Source: Alteromonas indica
Lineage (GTDB): Bacteria; Pseudomonadota; Gammaproteobacteria; Enterobacterales; Alteromonadaceae
Direction: 5' to 3'
DNA: 64,000 nt
NCBI GenBank assembly: GCA_003056425.1
Contig: PYVY01000022.1
Coordinates: 1-64,000 of the forward strand
The notes beneath the pieces were generated by a model. It ran no database searches, was not told the origin of the DNA, and worked only from the letters and a program-made list of their open reading frames with translations. Positions 1 through 8,598 of the stretch are shown here, piece after piece; position 1 is the stretch's first letter; every line of letters starts with the position of its first letter. The position numbers and the translations under genes were made by a program.

Positions 1-343
1 AGAGTGTCGCACCCTGAGCATACAGCTGCGTGAGGCGGGTTCCCCGATGCAGTTTATGCCATTGCTGCAACACCTGTTTGTTCGACCATTGCTGTGCCCG
101 TTCAGTAGCCACCCGAAGCACCACATGCGTATGGTTGCTCATCACTGCATAGGCGCATAAATCTATAGCAAATACTCTGGCAAGAAAGTACAAACGACGC
201 TCTACCCACCCGCGCCGATGTTCATAGCTTTTTCCTGTAAAGCTGTCTTTCCCGCACAAACAAGCACGACGGACACAGCGCGAGACACAATGATAATAGG
301 GTGTTTGTTCTACACAGATAAGCTCTTTCCGGGGCCGGGGCAT
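1..343 (-). CDS. REP-associated tyrosine transposase (Y1/IS200-like), cut off by the window edge
   Basis: This is the N-terminal 114 codons of a transposase read on the minus strand from the ATG at 343; the rest lies outside the window. The protein begins MPRPRKELICVEQ and carries YYHCVSRCVRRA, a GKSYEHRR stretch and the histidine-rich metal motif SNHTHVVLR. That motif is the HUH signature of single-strand transposases of the TnpA_REP (RAYT) family. It is clearly related to, but not identical with, the complete copy at 60549-61499, which starts MPRPRKSLINLSD. Such enzymes are known to be linked with short palindromic repeats. No frameshift is seen in the visible part. The family call is firm; whether the gene is intact cannot be told from here. 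Confidence 0.85.
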   Translation of the reverse strand, partial: MPRPRKELICVEQTPYYHCVSRCVRRACLCGKDSFTGKSYEHRRGWVERRLYFLARVFAIDLCAYAVMSNHTHVVLRVATERAQQWSNKQVLQQWHKLHRGTRLTQLYAQGATL

Positions 344-1071
344 ACACTGTCCGCAAGATGAAGTGGGCAGTTATTATGGGTTAACAAACTCAGGTTGGCA
401 GCTGTTCAAAAGCCTGGTTTTGGTACCTGTACCTCAGCTATTAGATTGTTTTATGTTTACCAGCGGATATCTAGTTTATTCAGGTTGATGCTCGAAAATC
501 GGTGGCTGTCCCATACATGAATATTAGTATCAACTGGACGGGTAAGTGGATGTCCAAATTTGAAGTAGATAACACGAAGCAGTCTGAAAGCTTACCGTAA
601 ACTTGAATTATTGACCCGTAAACCATTCGCGAACCGGTGTACATAGTGCCGCTAATGCACGCCGTTCGATAATGTAGTGGGTGTCTATATTGTACCTGTG
701 GGTGTCAATACCAGCTATTTTGCTTATTCACTTTATACTGCAGATTTGACTACAGGCGGTATCGGAGTATTACGTCACCGTACCGAACTAGCAAAGTGCC
801 TGGATTAATAAAGCCGCGCGGTAAAGTAACAGCGGATACTGTATTTTATAGCTTACAAACAGTTTCACTCAAGCTGCGTTCAAGTTACGTATGTGCCGAG
901 TACCGCTATGCGCAAATATCGTTTTGTGTGGATACGGTTTTTTATGCACCGACGAGCAGGGTGACTTTGTCCCGCAGGGCTTAGTTTACACTCGTATCTA
1001 TAAGGGGTCACGATAAGTAAATACCTGAAGATAGATTGTTTTGTTGTAAGCAAAAAATGCAATTAATAACG
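344..1071. other. Gene-free stretch with scattered GTG(N)(N)TGTCC motifs
   Basis: I see no convincing gene here. Short open frames exist (for example 796-984 on plus) but they resemble no family and have no good ribosome site. Copies of the motif typical of this window's transposase-linked repeats occur at 502-511 (GTGGCTGTCC), 546-555 (GTGGATGTCC), 677-686 and 698-707 (GTGGGTGTC). The stretch lies just upstream of the transposase start at 343, so it is probably transposase-associated repeat DNA. Confidence 0.5.
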
Positions 1072-1094
1072 AAAAAGCCCCGGGACCGGGGCTT
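1072..1094 (-). terminator. Rho-independent terminator of fadE
   Basis: Read on the minus strand, a GC-rich stem AAGCCCCGG with a short loop and its complement ends in a run of five T. It lies 30 bp past the fadE stop. Confidence 0.85.
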
Positions 1095-1123
1095 GCATTT
1101 AATAGACTAACCTAAAAAAGGTG

Positions 1124-3577
1124 TTAGGCAGACACCGCGGTTTTGCGGGACCGCTTCGACTTTCCGGCTACCAGTTCTTCGTGAGCAAAGTCGTCCACAT
1201 TAATTGTGCGTAAACGGCCCGCTTCTGCTCGTTTCATTAACGCTGTCTCTTCAGCATCTATGATGCCATCGGCAAGGGCGGTTTCTGCCAGCAAGGCAAG
1301 ATTAGTGAAAGGCAGTTTGGCGCCTCTTTCTTTACAAATCCGCTCGAAAACGGGTTCACAAGCTATAACATCTTCCAATGTTTGTTCTAAATCGCCGAAT
1401 AAACTGCCTTCTTCCCGGGTCAGATATTGCCCGTCACCCAGCCTGCTTCTCGCGGTAGAAGGCTTTTGCAACATGCCAGCAATCTTATGCTCAAGCCTGT
1501 CAGATGGTTTTTCGCAACGACGGCCAAATGGCAACACGATTGCTTTAAGACCAAGAGCCAAAGGTCTTGACGGGAAGTTAGCCAAAAAGTCGATGATGGC
1601 TGTTTCAATATCGTATAGAGTCTGCTGCAGCGCCCAATGCATAAGGGGAGCATCTTCATGCAATCGACCCTCTTCATCAAAACGCTTGAGCGTAGCGCTA
1701 CCTAAATAAATCCCACTCAATATATCGCCCAATCGAGCAGATAAGCGTTCACGACGTTTCAATTCGCCGCCTAGTACACCCATCGAAACGTCTGCCAGTA
1801 ACGCCAAATTAGCACTATAGCCTTGCAATAAACGGTAATAGCGCGCAGTGTCGTCGGCAAATGGTGTGGCACTAAATGCATTGCTGGTAATACCAAACCA
1901 CAGGCTGCGCACTTTATTCGACATAGCAAAGCCAATATGACCAAACACTGCATCGTCAAAGGCATTGAGCTGTTCAGTGCGATCTTCCATCGCTGCCGCT
2001 TGAATCTCTCTTAGAACAAAAGGATGGCAGCGCATCGCGCCCTGACCAAAAATCATCATATTACGGGTAAGGATATTGGCTCCTTCCACGGTGATAGATA
2101 TTGGCGCCCCTTCATATGCCCGACCTAGGTAATTATTCGGCCCAAGCATGATGCCCTTACCGCCATGAATATCCATGGAGTCGTTAATAACCTGACGCAT
2201 TTTTTCAGTAAGATGATATTTGCTGATCGCTGAAATAACAGATGGTTTTTCGCCTAAATCAACGCCCACGGTGGAGAAGCGAGTTACGGCATCCATTAAA
2301 TACGCGTTGCCGCCTATTCGCGCTAGCATTTCTTCCACCCCTTCCATATGGCCAACCGGAATTCGAAATTGTCGACGAATACGCGCATAGGCCCCGGTCG
2401 CCAGGGCGCACGTTTTGGCACCGCCAGCGGCGGTAGAGGGCAGAGTAATACAGCGTCCAACAGACAAGCATTCCATTAGCATCCGCCAGCCTTTGCCTGC
2501 CATTTCCTTGCCGCCAATAATAAAGTCAAGCGGAACGAAGATATCCTTACCTCGAATAGGGCCGTTTTGAAATGGTGTATTGAGGGGGAAATGCCGACGC
2601 CCGATATCCAGGCCCGCGGTATCACGTGGAATCAGTGCGCAGGTAATACCCAGATCAGTATTATCGCCGAGCAAACTGTCAGGATCTTGTAATTTGAATG
2701 CTAACCCAATCACTGTTGCTATGGGCGCTAAGGTAATATAACGCTTATCAAAGGTTAAGCGCATACCCACTATTTCCTGGCCATCCCATTCGCCCTTACA
2801 AACCACACCAACATCGGGTATTGCGCCAGCATCAGAGCCAGCTTCGGGGCCGGTAAGTGCAAAGCATGGCACTTCTTCACCACTAGCCAACCGAGGCAAG
2901 TAGTAATCTTGTTGCGCTTTAGTACCATAGTGTTGTAGTAGTTCACCCGGGCCTAAAGAATTGGGAACCCCTACAGTACTGGACAGTACTGCACTGGTGC
3001 CTGCAAGCTTTTGAAGCACGCGGGATTGAGCAAAAGCTGAAAATTCTAAGCCACCGTATTGTTTTTTAATGATCATGGCAAAGAATTTGTGTTCTTTCAG
3101 AAAATCCCATATCGGCTGCGGTAAGTCAGCTAGTTTATGGTTAATTTCCCATTCGTCTACCATATGACATACGCGATCGACCGGCCCATCCAAAAAGGCT
3201 TGTTCTTCAGCAGTTAAACGTCCTTTTGGAATGCCGTGAAGCTTATCCCAGTCTGGTTTGCCACTAAAAATGTCGCCGTCCCACCATACGGTTCCCGCAT
3301 CGATGGCTTCCTGTTCGGTGCGCGACATTTCTGGCATCACCTTTTTATAAAATGCTAATAGTTTTTTAGTGATGTAAGGTTTACGAATGTCGGCTACGCC
3401 AAAGGGCACAGCTATCAGTAAAAACACAAGCCAACCTAACCAGCCAATATCCCCAAATACCGTCCCAACAACCATTATAGCGGCAGTTAGCGCAATCGTA
3501 TTGACCAAGCCGAGCTGTTTATAACTAGCGACACAAAGTGCCAGCAAAACAATTAAAAACCAAACGAAATCTGCCAT
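1124..3577 (-). CDS. fadE: Acyl-CoA dehydrogenase FadE
   Basis: FadE does the first oxidation of fatty acid beta-oxidation, turning acyl-CoA into trans-2-enoyl-CoA with FAD. The protein is 817 residues from the chosen start, close to the 814 of the E. coli enzyme. It opens with hydrophobic segments (MADFVWFLIVLLALC and about residues 25-62), as in the membrane-linked FadE type. The acyl-CoA dehydrogenase fold follows, with LTGPEAGSDAGA near residue 245, and then the long C-terminal extension typical of FadE. An upstream in-frame ATG at 3622 exists, but ATG 3577 has a good ribosome site (CAGGAGTG, about 4 bases before it) and the family's N-terminus. A FadR-like site lies 67 bp upstream, so repression without fatty acids is likely. 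Confidence 0.95.
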   Translation of the reverse strand: MADFVWFLIVLLALCVASYKQLGLVNTIALTAAIMVVGTVFGDIGWLGWLVFLLIAVPFGVADIRKPYITKKLLAFYKKVMPEMSRTEQEAIDAGTVWWDGDIFSGKPDWDKLHGIPKGRLTAEEQAFLDGPVDRVCHMVDEWEINHKLADLPQPIWDFLKEHKFFAMIIKKQYGGLEFSAFAQSRVLQKLAGTSAVLSSTVGVPNSLGPGELLQHYGTKAQQDYYLPRLASGEEVPCFALTGPEAGSDAGAIPDVGVVCKGEWDGQEIVGMRLTFDKRYITLAPIATVIGLAFKLQDPDSLLGDNTDLGITCALIPRDTAGLDIGRRHFPLNTPFQNGPIRGKDIFVPLDFIIGGKEMAGKGWRMLMECLSVGRCITLPSTAAGGAKTCALATGAYARIRRQFRIPVGHMEGVEEMLARIGGNAYLMDAVTRFSTVGVDLGEKPSVISAISKYHLTEKMRQVINDSMDIHGGKGIMLGPNNYLGRAYEGAPISITVEGANILTRNMMIFGQGAMRCHPFVLREIQAAAMEDRTEQLNAFDDAVFGHIGFAMSNKVRSLWFGITSNAFSATPFADDTARYYRLLQGYSANLALLADVSMGVLGGELKRRERLSARLGDILSGIYLGSATLKRFDEEGRLHEDAPLMHWALQQTLYDIETAIIDFLANFPSRPLALGLKAIVLPFGRRCEKPSDRLEHKIAGMLQKPSTARSRLGDGQYLTREEGSLFGDLEQTLEDVIACEPVFERICKERGAKLPFTNLALLAETALADGIIDAEETALMKRAEAGRLRTINVDDFAHEELVAGKSKRSRKTAVSA

Positions 3578-3643
3578 TTTACACTCCTGATAAAATTCGG
3601 CGTTAATGCAGTCTTGCAACAATACAATGTTAACAGCTTGTAT

Positions 3644-3660
3644 CGAGGTCTGACCAGCTT
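3644..3660 (-). promoter_or_regulatory. Candidate FadR operator upstream of fadE
   Basis: On the minus strand the sequence AGCTGGTCAGACCTCG matches the core of the known FadR site (roughly ANCTGGTCNGACCTGTT), including all of CTGGTC-GACCT. It sits 67 bp before the fadE start and just after a TATATA that could be the -10 element. Fatty acid control through FadR is inferred. Confidence 0.7.
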
Positions 3661-3765
3661 AGGCTAAACCTATATAGTTGGGAAACAAAGATCAAGAAAA
3701 AGCGACAGATCACGTAGGATTAGATATCGCTGACCGAAAAAATATATTAACGATCAGCAATATAA

Positions 3766-4497
3766 TTAGAGGGGCTGGAAACTTCTAAGCTTTATATCGC
3801 CTTGTTCATCACCATCTTTAAACTGTTGTAGACGCACCAGGTGGTAATCAAGGGAGGGGGCAAACCAGGCAAATGTTTCACGGGTGTTGGATTCGCGTAG
3901 CAGCTTTACCTTGATGGTTTTTACTACACCATAGGGTAAAGAAAGCGTTTCTTTGCCCATTACTTCAATACCATAATGACGTTTTTCACCCCGATAATTT
4001 ACAAAATCATAGCTGACCGAATGATTGCCGGCGGCTAACTGACGTGAAATATCTAACCGATAAAGCTGATTATCAAGCTCACCCTTCCAAGGCAAAGTAG
4101 TGGTCTTATCAATTTTGATTTGGGGCGAGGGCTCGGTGGTGAAGGCAATGCTAAGCGCAGAATCGGGACCGGTGCCAGTGCGTTTATAATGGTATTGCGA
4201 AGGGATGAGCTGTTCGTTATCTACGAAGAAAATAGAGTGCTCGAACCGTTCATCAGACAAAAAAAACTTCGAGACATCAGAAGAGTAGGTTAGTGAAAAC
4301 TGATTGTTATCGAGTGCTTCGAGTTTCATTTTAGCTTCACCAACATCATCGCCCCACTTGTAGGCGGTGTAATTGGCTTTAAAAGGAGTTAAATCTGGCA
4401 GCGAAGCCGCGCTACAGAGGGCACCAAACAGCGTTAGCATGATACCCGTCGCGAAATAGCTAATCGCTGGCATAGCCTGAAGAGGGAATAATCTCAT
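3766..4497 (-). CDS. DUF3108 family exported protein
   Basis: Product of 243 residues with an N-terminal hydrophobic segment ending in LCSAASLP, which reads as a signal peptide, so a periplasmic or envelope location is likely. The mature part is rich in beta-type sequence (FKANYTAYKWGDDVGEAKM, FSLTYSSDVSKFF, YHLVRLQQFKDGD), as in the DUF3108 family. The function of that family is not established. The start overlaps the 3' end of purN: ATG 4497 gives a 38-bp overlap, ATG 4473 a 14-bp one, and neither has a strong ribosome site. Translation is probably coupled to purN. This family often follows purMN in marine gammaproteobacteria, but a direct role in purine synthesis should not be assumed. Confidence 0.8.
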   Translation of the reverse strand: MRLFPLQAMPAISYFATGIMLTLFGALCSAASLPDLTPFKANYTAYKWGDDVGEAKMKLEALDNNQFSLTYSSDVSKFFLSDERFEHSIFFVDNEQLIPSQYHYKRTGTGPDSALSIAFTTEPSPQIKIDKTTTLPWKGELDNQLYRLDISRQLAAGNHSVSYDFVNYRGEKRHYGIEVMGKETLSLPYGVVKTIKVKLLRESNTRETFAWFAPSLDYHLVRLQQFKDGDEQGDIKLRSFQPL

Positions 4498-5107
4498 TAT
4501 CTAAAATCGCCTTATTGTTCTGCATACATAAACGACCTTCGCAAAACCAGTTTACTACCACAGGGTAGAGATTCAGCTCCTGCTCGCGAACCCGCTCTGC
4601 CAATTCTTGCGCAGTATCATCTTCAAATACTGGAACACGACTTTGAACGATCACAGGGCCGCCATCCAGTTCGGGCGTTACAAAGTGTACACTTACCCCA
4701 TGCTCAGTATCTTTGTTATCCAGCGCGCGCTGATGAGTATTCAACCCTTTGTATTTAGGCAACAAAGATGGATGAACGTTCAATAGTTTACCGGCGTAGC
4801 GCGTAACAAAATCGGGGGTCAGGATACGCATGAACCCTGCCAGTACAATACAGGCAGGATCGCATTCGTCAATAGCCGCGCTTAATGCGTTATCGTAAGA
4901 TTCGCGTGTTTCATATTGAGCATGATCTAATACGACAGCATCGATACCTGCATCTTGGGCGCGAGTTAACCCTAATACCCCAGGCTTACTTGAGATGACC
5001 CGAACAACTTCGCCATTAATGCGGTTAGCATCAATGGCGTCGAGAATGGCTTGTAGGTTGGTACCTGTACCAGAGATTAACACACAAATTTTTGTTGGCT
5101 GTTTCAT
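4460..5107 (-). CDS. purN: Phosphoribosylglycinamide formyltransferase PurN
   Basis: PurN moves a formyl group from 10-formyltetrahydrofolate onto GAR, the third step of purine synthesis. The 215-residue product has the family start KICVLISGTGTNLQAI, the catalytic region GKLLNVHPSLLPKYKGLNTH with the conserved Asn and His, and the later motif HFVTPELDGGPVI. Length agrees with the E. coli enzyme (212). It starts 3 bp after the purM stop, in the same order as the E. coli purMN operon, and its end overlaps the DUF3108 gene. No defect is seen. Confidence 0.97.
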   Translation of the reverse strand: MKQPTKICVLISGTGTNLQAILDAIDANRINGEVVRVISSKPGVLGLTRAQDAGIDAVVLDHAQYETRESYDNALSAAIDECDPACIVLAGFMRILTPDFVTRYAGKLLNVHPSLLPKYKGLNTHQRALDNKDTEHGVSVHFVTPELDGGPVIVQSRVPVFEDDTAQELAERVREQELNLYPVVVNWFCEGRLCMQNNKAILDNEIIPSSGYASD

Positions 5108-5110
5108 GAA

Positions 5111-6148
5111 TTATACAATCTCAACCTGGTCGTCGCCTTCACGGCTCTCGATATGCCCTAGCAGCCACGCGTTTTCCCCTTGGGCTTTAAGCACAGAAAG
5201 AGTATTTTCTACATCTGCTTCATCTACTACCAGGACCATACCAACACCACAATTAAAGGTACGGTACATTTCATGATCAGTAATATTACCGTTTTGCTGT
5301 AACCAATTGAAAATCTCTGGCCATTGCCAGCTATTTTCTTCAATGACTACCTTTGCGGTATCGGGAAGTACCCGAGGAATATTTTCCCAAAAGCCACCGC
5401 CGGTAATGTGTGAAATAGCATGTACCTTGGTTTGTTCGAGTAAAGCGAGAACCGACTTTACATAAATTCGGGTAGGCGCTAACAAGTGAGCTTTTAGTGA
5501 TTTACCTGCCAAATCATCATCAAGGCTGGCGTTACTGACTTCTAACACTTTTCGAACCAGTGAATAGCCGTTTGAATGCGGACCTGAAGAGCCTAATGCA
5601 ATCAGTTTTTGGCATGCAGCAACCGTGGTGCCATCAATAACATCCTCGGCTTCGACCACGCCCACGCAGAAACCAGCAATATCGTAGTCGCCGCCGTGAT
5701 ACATGCCCGGCATCTCCGCCGTTTCACCACCAATAAGAGCACATCCTGCCTGCTCGCACCCTTCACCTATACCTGACACCACGGTAGCTGCGGTATCGAC
5801 ATCAAGCTTACCCGTAGCGTAATAGTCAAGGAAAAACAAAGGCTCAGCGCCTTGTACAATAAGATCGTTTACACACATCGCGACCAAATCTATCCCCACA
5901 CCGTGATGCTCATTAGCATCCATCGCCAGACGCAATTTTGTGCCAACCCCATCAGTACCTGAAACCAATAAAGGGCGCTTGTATTTTGCAGGCAGTTCGC
6001 ATAACGCGCCAAACCCGCCTAAACCACCTTTAACTTCCGGACGGTGTGTCCGCTTGGTAACTGCTTTGATTCGGTCGACTAACTGGTTTCCGGCATCGAT
6101 GTCTACGCCGGCGTCTTTGTAGCTTAAAGAGGTTTTATTGTCGCTCAC
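5111..6148 (-). CDS. purM: Phosphoribosylformylglycinamidine cyclo-ligase PurM
   Basis: PurM closes the imidazole ring, turning FGAM into AIR with ATP. From the GTG at 6148 the product is 345 residues, exactly the E. coli length, beginning VSDNKTSLSYKDAGVDIDAG. Family motifs include GGLGGFGALC, LVSGTDGVGTKLRLA, GGETAEMPGMY and ITGGGFWENIPRVLP. A longer frame to a TTG at 6169 exists but adds residues not seen in the family; CAGGG about 10 bases before the GTG is an acceptable ribosome site. The gene is first in purM-purN-DUF3108. I found no clear PurR operator in the 200 bp upstream. Confidence 0.96.
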   Translation of the reverse strand: MSDNKTSLSYKDAGVDIDAGNQLVDRIKAVTKRTHRPEVKGGLGGFGALCELPAKYKRPLLVSGTDGVGTKLRLAMDANEHHGVGIDLVAMCVNDLIVQGAEPLFFLDYYATGKLDVDTAATVVSGIGEGCEQAGCALIGGETAEMPGMYHGGDYDIAGFCVGVVEAEDVIDGTTVAACQKLIALGSSGPHSNGYSLVRKVLEVSNASLDDDLAGKSLKAHLLAPTRIYVKSVLALLEQTKVHAISHITGGGFWENIPRVLPDTAKVVIEENSWQWPEIFNWLQQNGNITDHEMYRTFNCGVGMVLVVDEADVENTLSVLKAQGENAWLLGHIESREGDDQVEIV

Positions 6149-6646
6149 GATGATAGTGCCCTGATGCAAAAGGGTGGAAAAACGCGGATTCTACCAGCTA
6201 GCGATGGTAAGTCCAATGATCTGCCGATATTAGCATAAACAGGTTATTTACTGCTAAGGCAAACAGGGTAGCCGCCAGGGACTAAAATATCATCACCACA
6301 TGACGCTTTAATGCAGCTTTGGTAGGCCTGAGCACCTTTGCCAACCTATAATAGATATTAATTTTAAGGCGCTAGCTCTCGCGATAACAGCTATTGGCTG
6401 TACGGCGGCTTATAGGCAGAGAATATGTAAGACACCCACCTCCCGATCCTACACTCGCAATTCCTTCCCTCACTTTTTTAACCACGAATGAGATCTACGG
6501 ACTTCGCGCAACTACGGGAAAGGAGGGGCGACTTTATTCTCCTCGTACCTGGTAAACGCAGGACACCCACCATTGGGTTTTGGCTGTGAACAATGTTCGT
6601 GGCATTGATTTATAGAAAAAATTCCGCGATGTGGGCTGTAAATCAT

Positions 6647-6753
6647 GGACAGCCACAGTAAATAGCATTTGAATGTGTCCTGATATCCAACGCTCGATTG
6701 CTGTTATATGGTGGAAAATGGCCCCTGCCTGGGGCATTTAGGGGTGGGTGTCC
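6647..6753. repeat. MITE-like repeat, copy 1 (~107 bp)
   Basis: The unit starts GGACAGCCACAGTAAATA and ends GGGGTGGGTGTCC. The ends are imperfect 10-bp inverted repeats (GGACAGCCAC against the complement of GTGGGTGTCC). It is clearly alike along its length to the copy at 6827-6935, offset by 180 bp. It has no coding capacity. The ends resemble those near the Y1 transposase at 60.5-61.5 kb, so mobilisation in trans is a reasonable inference. Confidence 0.65.
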
Positions 6754-6826
6754 ATACAACAAAAGAGTGGCTGTCTTATGAGGTAGGTGGGAGTCACATT
6801 GCTGCTTAAGATGTTACATCAATCAT

Positions 6827-6935
6827 AGACAGCCACAGTAAGTATCATTTGCTTGTGAGCCTAATCTTCAAAGCTCGGTTGCTTTTATATGCTGGGAAAT
6901 AACCCCCTGCCGGAGGCTAATCGGGGTGGGTGTCT
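6827..6935. repeat. MITE-like repeat, copy 2 (~109 bp)
   Basis: Diverged second copy of the unit at 6647-6753. It begins AGACAGCCACAGTAAGTA and ends CGGGGTGGGTGTCT. Shared interior blocks include CATTTG, GCTCG, TTGCT and TTATATG at matching spacing. The similarity also reaches six bases outside (AATCAT before both copies). Confidence 0.65.
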
Positions 6936-7230
6936 TGGAATATGCAAGGCAACTCGAGGTGGGTGTCTGGGAACATGTTGGAATATAAAGGTGGATGTCC
7001 TGAACAATAATCCTGCTTAATACTGGCTATACAGTACTGGTATTCCTTTTATGTAGTACCACGAATCAAGCCGGGTAAAGTGTCAAAACATATTTTGCCC
7101 TGGTTAGCAGGCTCGGGCGGTGGGTTAGCCGGGCTTTATAAAAATTAAAGATGAAAATGCGCCGTAAATAGCCCACAATATCTGCCTTTAAACAAGCAGC
7201 CCATTGCGTTTCAATAAGTCAGGCAGGTTA

Positions 7231-8598
7231 ATGCTAATTACCAAAAATCTTGTTTCGTTTTCTTCTTTTATCTGCACCTTGCTGATGGTGGGTGTCTTAC
7301 TTTCAAGCCCCGTCGGGCGCGCTTGCGCCAGTAGCCTTGTGGAAACCAACAGCGCAAAAGTAGAGGTAGCCAATCAGGGCGCTAATGCTCGAAAACAAGC
7401 GCAAACTGAAGCGCTGAAGCGGGTGTTTACTAAAATGACCGGAAGTGCCCAAACGCTCGATAATGCCGGAGTTAAAGCGGCGCTGCGCAATCCTGGCAAA
7501 TATCTGATTGCCTATCAGTACACTACAGATAACGACACCCTCTACTATGATGCTCAGTTTTCCCGCGATGCTCTTACCGCGTTATTAAAGCGCGAGAAAC
7601 TGCCATTATGGGGGCAGCGGCGTCCGGACACTTTATTCTGGTTAGCCACTGAGCAAAATGATCAGCGCTGGATAATGCGCGAGGGACAACCCGATGCCTT
7701 GCGTTATAGCCTGTTGTCGCAAAGCCAGCGCCGGGCGGTACCCATCTCCTTACCCCTCATGGATCTTACCGATAACACCGCTATTAACGTGTACGATGTC
7801 TGGGCCCAATTTTCAGGAACCTTGCGCAAGGCCTCGGCGCGATATAATCCTGATTATATCCTCAGTGCCCGGTTGTATCAGCAATCCGCACAACCGGCTC
7901 CAGACTTTTTAACGACTGAAGAAAAACTTGAGCAGGCGCTCTCGCAAAGCACCCCCGCCTTTGCCTATCAGCAAACCCAGCAGCAAAACGCAGCAGAAGA
8001 CCCCCAAGACGAATTTTCAGACGCTGCTGACGCCGAGCCAAACACCGCCAATAATGAAAGTAATCTGGAGATCGGAGACAGTGTGTCTGATGGGCGAGGC
8101 AACCCAGAGCAAACCGTAAACTCTTTACGTCCCGATGCTTCGGTTGAGCCAACTATGATAGTAGATGTCGGCGAGGGAGAATACGCCCTTGAGTGGTTGT
8201 TATTAGAAGCCGGCAGTACCCAGTTTGGTACCGTAAGGGCGGCCTCACCTGAACAGGCATTGGCCGGTTTGATGGACTTATACGCAGACTATTTGGCCGC
8301 GCGTTTTTCGGTAAGGTTTACCGGGCAGCAGACTGCGGATAATGAGCTGGTCATCTCTGTAGCTAATTTAGACAGTTTGACGCACTACATCCATGCGCAA
8401 AAGTTTCTGTCCCAATTAAGTGTGGTGGATTCTGCTATTTTAACTGCCCAAAAAGGGCCGGTAGCCACGTTTAACCTAAAATTGGTCGGTACGCGGGATG
8501 ATTTCTTTAACGCGCTGTCTTTTGAGTCGCGTTTACGTCCGGTAAAAGATTCGTTCGGACAAGCGCTTGAAGGAAATAATTTCTATTGGAACGAATAA
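7231..8598 (+). CDS. DUF2066 family exported protein
   Basis: Product of 455 residues starting MLITKNLVSFSSFICTLL with a signal peptide that probably ends near CASSLVETN. The body matches the DUF2066 layout: an N-terminal part with VEVANQGANARKQAQTEALKRVFTKMTGS, an acidic low-complexity middle (about residues 240-300, rich in Q, E, D, N) and a C-terminal part AGLMDLYADYLAARFSVRF. The function of the family is unknown. ATG 7231 follows CAGG; a TTG at 7204 would only lengthen the leader. The 3' end overlaps hda by 13 bp, and the pairing of this family with hda is common in gammaproteobacteria. A copy of GTGGGTGTCT occurs inside the signal-peptide region at 7288-7297. Confidence 0.85.
   Translation: MLITKNLVSFSSFICTLLMVGVLLSSPVGRACASSLVETNSAKVEVANQGANARKQAQTEALKRVFTKMTGSAQTLDNAGVKAALRNPGKYLIAYQYTTDNDTLYYDAQFSRDALTALLKREKLPLWGQRRPDTLFWLATEQNDQRWIMREGQPDALRYSLLSQSQRRAVPISLPLMDLTDNTAINVYDVWAQFSGTLRKASARYNPDYILSARLYQQSAQPAPDFLTTEEKLEQALSQSTPAFAYQQTQQQNAAEDPQDEFSDAADAEPNTANNESNLEIGDSVSDGRGNPEQTVNSLRPDASVEPTMIVDVGEGEYALEWLLLEAGSTQFGTVRAASPEQALAGLMDLYADYLAARFSVRFTGQQTADNELVISVANLDSLTHYIHAQKFLSQLSVVDSAILTAQKGPVATFNLKLVGTRDDFFNALSFESRLRPVKDSFGQALEGNNFYWNE

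Larger units (their letters stand above)
6149..7230. other. Gene-free region with MITE-like copies and repeated GTG(N)(N)TGTCC motifs
   Basis: No gene is supported here. The 5' end presumably carries the purM promoter and the 3' end the promoter of the DUF2066 gene. In between, the motif GTGGGTGTCC or its complement GGACACCCAC recurs: 6431-6440, 6561-6570, 6647-6656, 6744-6753, 6768-6777, 6827-6836, 6926-6935, 6959-6968 and 6991-7000, with small changes. Two of these pairs bound the MITE-like copies listed separately. Confidence 0.7.

Noticed and set aside
1206..1709. Long plus-strand open frame inside fadE
   Set aside because: It is antisense to a well supported gene, has no family likeness and is a product of fadE codon use.
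7288..7297. GTGGGTGTCT motif inside the DUF2066 signal peptide as a further mobile repeat
   Set aside because: It lies in frame in a normal leader (MVGVLLSS) with no inverted partner nearby; probably chance.
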